Shown here: positions 27,271 to 34,355 of the stretch, piece by piece | How the letters are laid out: each line of letters opens with the position of its first letter | How positions within the stretch are numbered: position 1 is the stretch's first letter | Assembly: GCF_002831565.1 (NCBI RefSeq) | Contig: NZ_CP025096.1 | Location: forward strand, 4,574,501 to 4,638,500 | Length of the DNA stretch: 64,000 nucleotides | From: Spirosoma pollinicola | GTDB lineage: Bacteria; Bacteroidota; Bacteroidia; Cytophagales; Spirosomataceae | Reading direction: 5' to 3' | The notes under the pieces: generated by a model | The model's database searches: none | The model's input: the letters and a program-made list of their open reading frames with translations, nothing else | Told to the model about the DNA's origin: nothing | Made by a program: the position numbers and the translations under genes

Positions 27271-27504
27271 TTAATCCTCATTTTGAATCATGATTGTAGC
27301 CGCTTCCGACTTGCGCATTGCCAGGCAATAACCCGCTACGTTCAGGCAAATCGGATCACCAAGCGGAGCTTTGCTGTGCAGGCACACTTCAGCACCCGGC
27401 AGGCAGCCCATTTCGAGCAACTTAAGCGACATCAATTGATTGTTAAACGACTCAATGGTGGCTCGTTCTCCAATTTTCAGGTCAGCTACGCTACGTTTGC
27501 TCAT
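27271..27504 (-). CDS. feoA: Ferrous iron transport protein A
   Basis: 77 residues, the normal size. It is a small SH3-like cytosolic partner of FeoB. Family text: LKIGERATIESF, LKLLEMGCLPGAEV and GDPICLNVAGYCLAMRKSEA. It is the first gene of the feoAB operon. No Fur-like box is obvious in the upstream 78 bp. Confidence 0.93.
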   Translation of the reverse strand: MSKRSVADLKIGERATIESFNNQLMSLKLLEMGCLPGAEVCLHSKAPLGDPICLNVAGYCLAMRKSEAATIMIQNED

Positions 27505-27582
27505 GGTCTTGGTGAGGCTAATCTTTATTTAGATTCAGTTTAATTAACGCAAGATTACAACGGAAAGTTTATTGATGCAAAT

Positions 27583-28350
27583 CTATCTGAGCAAATCCCA
27601 CGCAAACCGTAAAATGGTTGCTGCAATGAGAAATAAAAAGAATACCCGAATGAATCGATTCCCTTTTAATATCGCCAGACGTGCCCCTAAAAAAGCTCCT
27701 GAGAGGCTGGCAATGGCCATGGGGAATGCAAATGCATAGAGAATTTTCCCTTCATTTATAAAAAATAAAGTGCTGGCCAGATTAGTTGACGCATTGACCA
27801 ATTTAGCATGAGCACTAGCCTTGAGGAAATCGAAGCCAATGAGTGCAATGAAACCAAGTACAAGAAAGCTGCCCGTTCCGGGGCCAAAGAAGCCATCATA
27901 AAACCCGATACCTGCCCCCATAAACCACATGCGCTTCTGCTGCTGACTTGCCGTTACCACCCGATGCGACACCTGCCCAAAATCTTTTTTTATCAGTGTA
28001 TAAATGAACACCCCAATTAGAATGACCAGAGCCAGAGGTTTCATGAAACTATTCGGCACTCGGGAAAGTACCCAGGACCCAAACCAGGAAGCCCCAAAGG
28101 CAATGGCCATCATCGGTCCAATAAATCGGCCAACCACCGCAACACGTCGGCTATACTGAAAGGCACCCATCAAGCTACTGAACATAGACGGGATTTTGGT
28201 CGTCCCAATCAGGGTTGGCACCGGGTACCGGGGTAGCGTAAATAGCATAGCGGGCGTTTGGATAAGCCCTCCCCCACCAATAATTGCATCGACAAAACCA
28301 GCCAGAAACGAAAAGCCACACAACACTAAAACCGCAGAATAATCCATCAA
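27583..28350 (-). CDS. TSUP (TauE/SafE) family sulfite/anion exporter-like protein
   Basis: 255 residues with about eight hydrophobic segments. The TSUP signature is visible in both halves: FLAGFVDAIIGGGGLIQTPA near the N-terminus and GFYDGFFGPGTGSFLVLGF near residue 155. It is an inner membrane transporter of the family often annotated as sulfite exporter. Real substrates in the family include sulfite, sulfoacetate and taurine-related ions, and cannot be told here. It precedes feoA on the same strand by 78 bp. Confidence 0.88.
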   Translation of the reverse strand: MMDYSAVLVLCGFSFLAGFVDAIIGGGGLIQTPAMLFTLPRYPVPTLIGTTKIPSMFSSLMGAFQYSRRVAVVGRFIGPMMAIAFGASWFGSWVLSRVPNSFMKPLALVILIGVFIYTLIKKDFGQVSHRVVTASQQQKRMWFMGAGIGFYDGFFGPGTGSFLVLGFIALIGFDFLKASAHAKLVNASTNLASTLFFINEGKILYAFAFPMAIASLSGAFLGARLAILKGNRFIRVFFLFLIAATILRFAWDLLR

Positions 28351-28513
28351 AATAATAAGCCCTTTACAAAAAACCTATACCCTAAACTTTGACTTTAAAT
28401 GAGCCTACAGATAGAGATACAATCACCTCAGCAGTCTGGATAATCGAAAAAATAGGCACAACGTTCATGTAGACATTAAGAAGAGGAAGTAAGCTGCTTT
28501 TGTCTTCCGGTAA

Positions 28514-28556
28514 CGTTTCCCGACTTACAGGAACAGGAAATCAGGAAACGAATGCC
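28514..28556. repeat. Short hairpin carrying a 14-mer shared with 54972-54985
   Basis: Arms CGTTTCC (28514-28520) and GGAAACG (28544-28550) flank a 23-nt loop, followed by AATGCC. The 14-mer AGGAAACGAATGCC at 28543-28556 recurs exactly at 54972-54985, also as the right edge of a GTTTCC hairpin. It lies upstream of ccmB. Confidence 0.45.
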
Positions 28557-28601
28557 CAAGAGAACCTAAAACTATTTCTTTCGTGCATCAGCATTGCGCT
28601 G

Positions 28602-28609
28602 TAAATTTG
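28602..28609 (+). promoter_or_regulatory. -7 promoter element for the ccm operon
   Basis: TAAATTTG matches TAnnTTTG, 20 bp before the ccmB start. No clear -33 TTG is visible at the right spacing. Confidence 0.45.
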
Positions 28610-28628
28610 CAGAATTAATAGACAGAGC

Positions 28629-29303
28629 ATGGCAGAATCGGTACGGCAGATGAGTGCATTGATGCGGAAGGAGTTCCTGCTGGAATGGAGGCAACGCTAT
28701 GCCCTCAATGGTATGCTCCTGTATATTGTCGGTGCCGTGTTTGTGTGTTACCTCAGCTTTAACGCCCGACGAGGCCAATTGACGCCTATTGTCTGGAATA
28801 CGCTGTTCTGGATTATTTTGCTGTTTACGGCGATCAATGCCATTGCCAAGAGTTTTGTACAGGAGCGTGCCGGACGGCAATTATACTACTACACATTAGC
28901 CAGTCCGCAACAGATTATTCTGTCCAAAATTCTATACAACACAGCCCTGATGTTAATGCTGGTCTTTCTGGGCTTCGGGGTATATGCGTTTGTATTGGGC
29001 AATCCGGTAAACGACGTGCCACTTTACATGTTGACGCTGGTGCTGGGAGCAATCGGATTTGCGTCGTCACTTACGCTGGTATCGGGCATTGCCAGCAAAG
29101 CCGAAAACCCGGCAACGTTGATGGCGGTATTGAGCTTCCCGATCATTCTACCCCTGCTGCTCATGCTATTGAAAGTGTCGAAAAATGCCCTCGATGGTCT
29201 TGACCGAAGCGTAAGCTGGAACGAGATAGGAACCGTGCTGGCTATAGACGCTATTGTCCTGACACTTTCGTGGTTGTTATTTCCGTTTTTATGGCGGAGT
29301 TGA
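28629..29303 (+). CDS. ccmB: Haem exporter protein CcmB
   Basis: 224 residues, near the 220 of E. coli CcmB, with six hydrophobic segments. It is the membrane subunit of the CcmAB transporter that drives release of haem from holo-CcmE in cytochrome c maturation. Family text: LMRKEFLLEWRQRYALNGMLLY, FVQERAGRQLYYYTLASPQQIILSKILYN and ENPATLMAVLSFPIILPLLL. No ccmA ATPase gene is in the cluster, so CcmA must be encoded elsewhere. The stop codon TGA at 29301-29303 touches the palindrome that fills the gap to ccmC. Confidence 0.93.
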   Translation: MAESVRQMSALMRKEFLLEWRQRYALNGMLLYIVGAVFVCYLSFNARRGQLTPIVWNTLFWIILLFTAINAIAKSFVQERAGRQLYYYTLASPQQIILSKILYNTALMLMLVFLGFGVYAFVLGNPVNDVPLYMLTLVLGAIGFASSLTLVSGIASKAENPATLMAVLSFPIILPLLLMLLKVSKNALDGLDRSVSWNEIGTVLAIDAIVLTLSWLLFPFLWRS

Positions 29304-29365
29304 GTAACGCGGACATCCTGTCCGCATTTATTAAACATCATGGCGGACAGGATGTCCGCGTTACT
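29303..29365. repeat. BIME-like palindrome between ccmB and ccmC
   Basis: Arms 29303-29325 and 29343-29365 are perfect reverse complements (23 bp, 17-nt loop). Each arm reads AGTAAC followed by a small dyad, GCGGACA-TCC-TGTCCGC. This is the layout of two inverted REP units. It fills 62 of the 64 bp between the two genes. Confidence 0.75.
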
Positions 29366-29367
29366 AT

Positions 29368-30027
29368 ATGAAAAAGAATTGGTGGAAGGCCCTTTCGGTC
29401 TTGATTTTGGTTTACGTGATTCTTCAAGGGCTATTAGGCGTTGTGCCGCGCCAGCCGATTCTAAACGAGAGCATTCGGAATGTGTATTTCCACGTGCCGC
29501 TCTGGTTTGGTATGATCGTTCTGTTGCTGACCTCAGCGGTTTACTCCATCAGATACCTGCGTAGCGGTCGGTTTGACGACGATCTGGTGGCGGTTGAGTT
29601 TGCGAACTCGGCCATTTTATTTGGTCTTTTAGGTTGCCTGACGGGTTCGATCTGGGCCAACTTCACCTGGGGCGAACCCTGGCCGAATGACCCCAAACTC
29701 AACAGTGTAGCCGTTGGTATGCTTATGTATCTGGCTTACCTTATTCTGCGTGGTTCGTTTGACGACGAACAGCGACGTGCCCGGATTTCGGCGGTTTACA
29801 ACATCTTTGCCTTTGCGGTGTTCGTTCCCCTGATTTTCATCGTCCCGCGTTTAACCGACTCGCTGCACCCCGGCAACGGCGGCAACCCGGCTTTTGGCAA
29901 ATACGATATGGACAACCGTATACGGATGGTGTTTTATCCAGCCGTTATTGGCTTCACCTTACTGGGGGTCTGGATTACCGAGCTTCGGGTACGCTATCGG
30001 CGTATGAAGGCGGCTATAGATGATTAA
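29368..30027 (+). CDS. ccmC: Cytochrome c biogenesis protein CcmC
   Basis: 219 residues, six helices. It handles haem transfer to CcmE at the periplasmic face of the inner membrane. The WWD-type haem-binding segment is SIWANFTWGEPWPNDPKL, near residue 95, with flanking histidines in VYFHVPLWF (about residue 48) and SLHPGNGG (about residue 170). The ATG at 29368 begins 3 bp after the palindromic repeat, so a Shine-Dalgarno site, if any, lies inside the repeat arm. It is the second gene of the ccm operon. Confidence 0.93.
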   Translation: MKKNWWKALSVLILVYVILQGLLGVVPRQPILNESIRNVYFHVPLWFGMIVLLLTSAVYSIRYLRSGRFDDDLVAVEFANSAILFGLLGCLTGSIWANFTWGEPWPNDPKLNSVAVGMLMYLAYLILRGSFDDEQRRARISAVYNIFAFAVFVPLIFIVPRLTDSLHPGNGGNPAFGKYDMDNRIRMVFYPAVIGFTLLGVWITELRVRYRRMKAAIDD

Positions 30028-30030
30028 ACT

Positions 30031-30098
30031 CATGTGTAGTCCCAATAACATGTGTAGTCCCAATAACTAGCATTCCGGAAACTACCATTCCGGGAATG
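30031..30098. repeat. 18-bp tandem duplication and REP-like hairpin between ccmC and ccmD-like gene
   Basis: An 18-mer is repeated head to tail at 30031-30048 and 30049-30066. It is followed by overlapping dyads: TTCCGGAA (30073-30080) and CATTCC-G-GGAATG (30086-30098). On the minus strand the dyads are preceded by GTAG heads, as in REP sequences. No gene lies here. Confidence 0.55.
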
Positions 30099-30106
30099 TT
30101 TCAGCT

Positions 30107-30114
30107 TATCTTTG
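30107..30114 (+). promoter_or_regulatory. Possible internal promoter before the CcmD-like gene
   Basis: TATCTTTG, an exact TAnnTTTG match, lies 30 bp before the start at 30144. It would allow the distal ccm genes to be transcribed apart from ccmBC. Confidence 0.45.
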
Positions 30115-30143
30115 CGTTATTTTTCTAACTACTTCAAACGACA

Positions 30144-30398
30144 ATGCGACTGCCTTTTCGCCTACTCTCTCTCCTGATAGCCCTGCTTTTTTTTAGCCAA
30201 ACCCTTATGGCGCAACAGCCGGTTCGTGAGGGCATTGAAATGGCCGACCGTCTCCGTTCCGATGGTAAAATATGGGTGGTTGTGGCGGTAATCGCTACCG
30301 TCTTTACCGGTATTATCGTCTATCTCGTCCGGCTTGACAGACAGATCGGTAAATTGGAACAAGAAGTGAAAGACAAAAAAAAACAATATAGTTTGTAG
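30144..30398 (+). CDS. CcmD-like small membrane protein
   Basis: 84 residues. It has an N-terminal signal-like helix (about 5-23, ending LMAQ), then one transmembrane helix (about 43-64, IWVVVAVIATVFTGIIVYLV) and a charged tail (LDRQIGKLEQEVKDKKKQ). It matches the Bacteroidota CcmD-like family found between ccmC and ccmE. By analogy with CcmD it may help release holo-CcmE from the CcmABC complex in the inner membrane; that role is inferred from position and topology. Confidence 0.8.
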   Translation: MRLPFRLLSLLIALLFFSQTLMAQQPVREGIEMADRLRSDGKIWVVVAVIATVFTGIIVYLVRLDRQIGKLEQEVKDKKKQYSL

Positions 30399-30461
30399 TC
30401 TATTCTGTGTAACTCATACATCATAACGACGATTTACAAGCCGTTAAATCAGGTAACCAAC

Positions 30462-30902
30462 ATGAAAATCTCTCACATAATCGGCATTATTGTTATTGCA
30501 GTAGCCATTGGAGTTATTGCCAGCACAGCAGGCGACGCCAGTGTGTACACAACCTTCGCAAAAGCTGAGCAAATGAAAAAAGATGGCGACGACAAAATGA
30601 TTCACGTTGTCGGTAAGCTTCAGAAAAATTCACAGGGCCAGATTACGGATATGCTCTACAATCCCGCCATTGACCCGAACCACTTTGAGTTTACACTTAT
30701 AGACAATGACCAGCGAGCACAAAAAGTGGTTTTTAACAGTCCCAAACCTCAGGATTTCGATCGTTCGGAGCAGGTCGTTATTATTGGGTCTATGCAGGAC
30801 GACCATTTTCAATGCAACAAAATTTTGCTAAAATGCCCATCAAAGTACCAGGATGGTAAGTTGGAAACAACGGAACACGAGGCAAAAACGGCACAACTAT
30901 GA
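30462..30902 (+). CDS. ccmE: Cytochrome c maturation protein CcmE, C-x3-Y type
   Basis: 146 residues. One N-terminal helix (about 5-20) anchors a periplasmic OB fold. CcmE binds haem covalently and hands it to CcmF for attachment to apocytochrome c. In classic CcmE the haem ligand is His in H-x3-Y; here the matching site near residue 127 reads KCPSKYQDGK, giving C-x3-Y. That variant is known from archaea and some anaerobes. The stop TGA overlaps the ATG of the following antitoxin gene by 4 bp (30899-30902). Confidence 0.92.
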   Translation: MKISHIIGIIVIAVAIGVIASTAGDASVYTTFAKAEQMKKDGDDKMIHVVGKLQKNSQGQITDMLYNPAIDPNHFEFTLIDNDQRAQKVVFNSPKPQDFDRSEQVVIIGSMQDDHFQCNKILLKCPSKYQDGKLETTEHEAKTAQL

Positions 30903-31096
30903 GCGTTCAGGAAATAGAGAAAGCAGCAAAAGAATTACCAGTTAACGAACTAGATGGACTAGTAACACGTCTTTTTGATTTTTTTCATGAGCAGTGGGAT
31001 AAGCAAATAAAAGAAGACGCTGAAGCGGGGCGGCTCGACGATTTGCTTAATGAAGCCCGAGAGGATATTCGTACGGGTAGAACAAAACCTTTATGA
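30899..31096 (+). CDS. Type II antitoxin-like protein within the ccm operon
   Basis: 65 residues. It is acidic and helical: an N-terminal part EIEKAAKELPVNELDGLVTRL and a C-terminal EDAEAGRLDDLLNEAREDIRTGRTKPL. The C-terminal GRLDDLL...DIRTGRTKPL pattern is that of antitoxins paired with ParE/RelE-type toxins, and the toxin gene follows directly. No DNA-binding domain is evident, so autoregulation is uncertain. Start and stop overlap the neighbouring genes by ATGA at both ends (30899-30902 and 31093-31096), which implies translational coupling with ccmE and the toxin. Confidence 0.75.
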   Translation: MSVQEIEKAAKELPVNELDGLVTRLFDFFHEQWDKQIKEDAEAGRLDDLLNEAREDIRTGRTKPL

Positions 31097-31359
31097 ATCA
31101 TCATACCACGTCAAAATTCTGGAAACGTTATTACAATCTGCCTGAAGCCGTTCAGGACTTGGCAGATAAGAATTTTGAACTACTAAAGATAGACCCATCG
31201 CATCCATCGTTGCATTTCAAAGAGATTAGCGGAAAAGAAAACTTATGGTCAGCACGTGTAGGTGATCATTTCCGCGTGTTGGCCATACACGAAGACGAAT
31301 TCTATTGGTTCTGGATAGGCTCTCACGCAGAGTACAATCAACTCATTAAGCGATTATGA
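31093..31359 (+). CDS. ParE/RelE-like toxin within the ccm operon
   Basis: 88 residues, the usual size. Fold text: FWKRYYNLPEAVQDLADKNF helix pair, then the beta-sheet core SLHFKEIS, LWSARVGDHFRVLAI, FYWFWIGSHAEYNQLI. The Arg residues in the SARVGDHFRV strand correspond to the conserved core of the family. Members cleave mRNA (RelE) or poison gyrase (ParE); which applies here is not predictable. Its stop overlaps the ccmF start by ATGA (31356-31359), so it is translationally coupled to ccmF. Confidence 0.82.
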   Translation: MNHHTTSKFWKRYYNLPEAVQDLADKNFELLKIDPSHPSLHFKEISGKENLWSARVGDHFRVLAIHEDEFYWFWIGSHAEYNQLIKRL

Positions 31360-34019
31360 TACATACCACAGTCGGGCAACTCGGCCACTTTTTCGTTATC
31401 CTGTCGTTCGTTACAGCTCTGGTTGCAACGGTCGCTTACTTTTTCTCAGCCCTGGGGTGGGGTAAAACCGCACAAGCTGAAGTCGTTGAGGAACGTCAGT
31501 TAGCCTATGCCGGGGAGTCTAGCCTGGGCAGTAAAAAGGCTAAACACAAAACACCATCCAATCAGGCAAATCGCAATCCATTGGCGGACAAGGATGACTG
31601 GCGGACACTGGCGCGGTGGGCTTTTTATATTAACGGTGCGGCCGTGATTAGTGTAGCCTCCTGTCTTTTCTATATCATTTATAACCATTACTTCGAGTAT
31701 CACTACGCCTGGAGTCACTCCTCTCGGGCGTTGCCGGTTCAGTACATGATTTCGTGTTTCTGGGAAGGACAGGAAGGGTCATTTTTGCTCTGGTTGTTCT
31801 GGAATGCTGTATTGGGTGCCATCCTGATCCGGACGAGCGGCAAACAGTGGGAAGCCCCCATGATGGCTATTTTTGCGCTGGTTCAGGCTTTTCTGGCATC
31901 CATGATTTTAGGTGTAATCTTTGGTGATACATTTAAAATTGGCTCCTCGCCGTTTCTATTGCTGACAGAAGCCATGCCCGATGCTCCCATCTTTACGGCC
32001 GACCCAAACTTTGTGCCTAAGGACGGGAATGGTCTGAACCCGCTGCTTCAGAATTACTGGATGGTTATTCACCCCCCAACGTTGTTTCTTGGCTTTGCGC
32101 TGGCGTTAGTTCCCTTTGCCTATTGTATAGCTGGTTTATGGCGCAACCAACCCCTTGAATGGATTCGGCCTGCCTTACCCTGGACGCTCATTGGCGGAAT
32201 GGTATTGGGTGTGGGCGTCATGATGGGCGGCTATTGGGCCTATGAAACCCTAAACTTCGAAGGCTACTGGAACTGGGACCCCGTCGAAAACGCAGTGTAT
32301 GTTCCCTGGCTGGTGCTGGTGGCTGCCTTACACACGATGCTGATTGCCAAGCGTAGTTCGGCAGGGCTGAAAATGGCCATTATTCTAACGATCTCTACAT
32401 TCATCTTAATTTTATACTCCACGTTCCTGTCGAGAAGCGGTATTCTGGGTAACGCATCCGTTCACTCATTTACCGACTTAGGTTTGTCGGGGCAGTTATT
32501 GATGTATCTGATGGCTTTTGTTGTGCTGGCAGTAATTTTAGCCGCCGTCAAATGGAAATACATTACTGCCGATAAAGAAGAGGCAACCGTATACACCAAA
32601 GAATTCTGGGTATTTATTGGCGCCACAGTATTGTGTCTGGCCGCATTTCAGGTCATTGCCACAACGTCGATTCCGGTTTATAATAAAATTATGGAGTCGT
32701 TCGGCAAGGTGTCTAATCTGGCTCTTCCCGCCGATCAGGTGGCGCACTACAGTAAATTCCAGATCTGGTTCTTTGTGGTAATTGCCTTGCTGAGCGGTGT
32801 CGGTCAATATATGTGGTGGCGTAAGGTGGATCATAAAAAGTGGGATTCGTTGATCACACCCGGTATTCTGACGCTACTCCTCTGTGCCAGTCTAATTTCT
32901 TTCGGTGGGATGAAGAATCCCATTTATATGGCCCTTCTGGTGGCTTCGGTCTTCGCACTGATGACCAATGGAGCCATTTTGCTGGATGTTGTAAAGGGTA
33001 ATTATCGGCTTTCTGGTGGCGCGGTTTCGCACATCGGTATGGCCCTGATGCTTATTGGCATTCTGTATTCGGCGGGTTATACAAAGGTCATCTCGATCAA
33101 CAACAGTGGTCTGCTCATCTCAAAGCAGGAGGAGTTTACGAAAGACAATAACCGACAGAATAAGGAAAATACGCTCTTATGGCTCAACCAGCCTGAGCGT
33201 ATGGGGCCCTACCAGCTTACTTATCGCGGCAAACGAATCGAAGCCCGCGACGTGCCGGGGTACATTCCGCGCAATGACGTCGAGGTGATCGAAGGCGACT
33301 TTCATGGTATTGCCCAACGCGATATTGAACAGAATGGTAAGATTTACCATAAAAAAGGTGATACCCTGGCCCTATACCCGGAAAACACCTATTATGATGT
33401 TGAATATAGGGATACCGATGGTAGAATTTTTAACCTGTATCCCCGTGCTCAGGTAAACGAGCGCATGGGATTACTTGCCTCGCCCGACATCAAACACAAA
33501 ACGGACCGCGATATGTACACCTATGTATCGTCGGTGCCTGACCCTAGTGCCGAAAATACATGGGAGAAAACGGAGACGTTCAGTGTGGCTATTAAAGACA
33601 CATTTTTCCTGAACGATTATGTGGCTATTCTGGACGATGTTGCACGCACAAACCAAGTAGAAGGTCTGGAGCTTACAGATACCGATGCCGCTGTTCGGGC
33701 AAAAGTTCGGGTGCTCGACAAAAATGGCGAACATATTCTCACCCCTGCTTTTGTTATAAAAGATCGCATGGTGGCTCACCCAGCCGAAGTAAGCGATGAA
33801 TTAGGTGTACGGATTCAACTGAATGAAATTGACCCGCGAACAGGCAAATTCACCTTCGCCGTTAATCGGACACAGCGCGACTACATTGTGATGAAGGCGA
33901 TTGAAAAGCCACTTATCAACATCCTCTGGATTGGAACGCTAATCGTTGTCATCGGCTTCCTGATCGCCACATTCCGGCGGTATCGGGAATTTGGCAAAAT
34001 GCAAAACAAAGCTGTTTAA
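31356..34019 (+). CDS. ccmF: Cytochrome c-type biogenesis protein CcmF
   Basis: 887 residues, longer than the 647 of E. coli CcmF. It is the haem lyase that attaches haem to apocytochrome c CxxCH motifs at the periplasmic face. The WWD domain is clear around residues 288-318 (GGYWAYETLNFEGYWNWDP, then ENAVYVPW), with about 14 hydrophobic segments overall. The extra length is a soluble periplasmic stretch, about residues 590-840, before the last helix; such inserts are usual in Bacteroidota members. It is the last ccm gene in the cluster; ccmA, ccmG and ccmH are not here. Confidence 0.94.
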   Translation: MIHTTVGQLGHFFVILSFVTALVATVAYFFSALGWGKTAQAEVVEERQLAYAGESSLGSKKAKHKTPSNQANRNPLADKDDWRTLARWAFYINGAAVISVASCLFYIIYNHYFEYHYAWSHSSRALPVQYMISCFWEGQEGSFLLWLFWNAVLGAILIRTSGKQWEAPMMAIFALVQAFLASMILGVIFGDTFKIGSSPFLLLTEAMPDAPIFTADPNFVPKDGNGLNPLLQNYWMVIHPPTLFLGFALALVPFAYCIAGLWRNQPLEWIRPALPWTLIGGMVLGVGVMMGGYWAYETLNFEGYWNWDPVENAVYVPWLVLVAALHTMLIAKRSSAGLKMAIILTISTFILILYSTFLSRSGILGNASVHSFTDLGLSGQLLMYLMAFVVLAVILAAVKWKYITADKEEATVYTKEFWVFIGATVLCLAAFQVIATTSIPVYNKIMESFGKVSNLALPADQVAHYSKFQIWFFVVIALLSGVGQYMWWRKVDHKKWDSLITPGILTLLLCASLISFGGMKNPIYMALLVASVFALMTNGAILLDVVKGNYRLSGGAVSHIGMALMLIGILYSAGYTKVISINNSGLLISKQEEFTKDNNRQNKENTLLWLNQPERMGPYQLTYRGKRIEARDVPGYIPRNDVEVIEGDFHGIAQRDIEQNGKIYHKKGDTLALYPENTYYDVEYRDTDGRIFNLYPRAQVNERMGLLASPDIKHKTDRDMYTYVSSVPDPSAENTWEKTETFSVAIKDTFFLNDYVAILDDVARTNQVEGLELTDTDAAVRAKVRVLDKNGEHILTPAFVIKDRMVAHPAEVSDELGVRIQLNEIDPRTGKFTFAVNRTQRDYIVMKAIEKPLINILWIGTLIVVIGFLIATFRRYREFGKMQNKAV

Positions 34020-34025
34020 GATTTA

Positions 34026-34049
34026 TGGTTTACCGTATACGGTAAACCA
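34026..34049. promoter_or_regulatory. 24-bp perfect palindrome before a small membrane-protein gene
   Basis: A contiguous self-complementary sequence with centre GTATAC, lying 7 bp after the ccmF stop and 5 bp before the ATG at 34055. It could be a DNA operator or an RNA hairpin. It shares GTATACGGTA with 17438-17454. Confidence 0.5.
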
Positions 34050-34054
34050 ACCCT

Positions 34055-34282
34055 ATGAAACTTTCTGAAATCCTTCTTTTAGCAGTCGCTGCCGGTTTTT
34101 TAGTCATCTGGATTGCCGAGTATCAACGCACCACGTTTGGCGATAGCTACTGGTTGTTAATGCTATTTCTAGGCTTTATTCTGGCTTTTCAATACGTCAG
34201 AAATAAACGGATCGAAAGGGAAAAAGCGGTCTCTCCAACAATTAAACAAATGGTCGAAGACCGGAAGAAGAAAAAGAAATGA
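34055..34282 (+). CDS. Small two-helix membrane protein
   Basis: 75 residues that I do not recognise as a named family. Two hydrophobic segments are seen (about 5-23 and 31-48), followed by a basic coiled tail ending in a run of lysines. A hairpin topology with cytosolic ends is likely. It follows ccmF by 35 bp and could be read as the last gene of the operon; a link to cytochrome maturation is only inferred from position. Confidence 0.65.
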   Translation: MKLSEILLLAVAAGFLVIWIAEYQRTTFGDSYWLLMLFLGFILAFQYVRNKRIEREKAVSPTIKQMVEDRKKKKK

Positions 34283-34350
34283 TGAATGACAAGTGATGAA
34301 TGGTGTGCATTTACATTCTATTCTTCACTTATCATTCATCATTCATCATT
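34278..34350. repeat. Imperfect inverted repeat of gatgaatga units
   Basis: 34278-34303 and 34324-34350 are imperfect reverse complements built of the short unit GATGAATGA. This kind of simple spacer hairpin is common between Bacteroidota genes and may act as a terminator. Confidence 0.45.
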
Positions 34351-34355
34351 AAAAA

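Noticed and set aside
30031..30066. Tandem 18-bp repeat as a CRISPR remnant
   Set aside because: Only two head-to-tail copies with no spacer and no cas genes.
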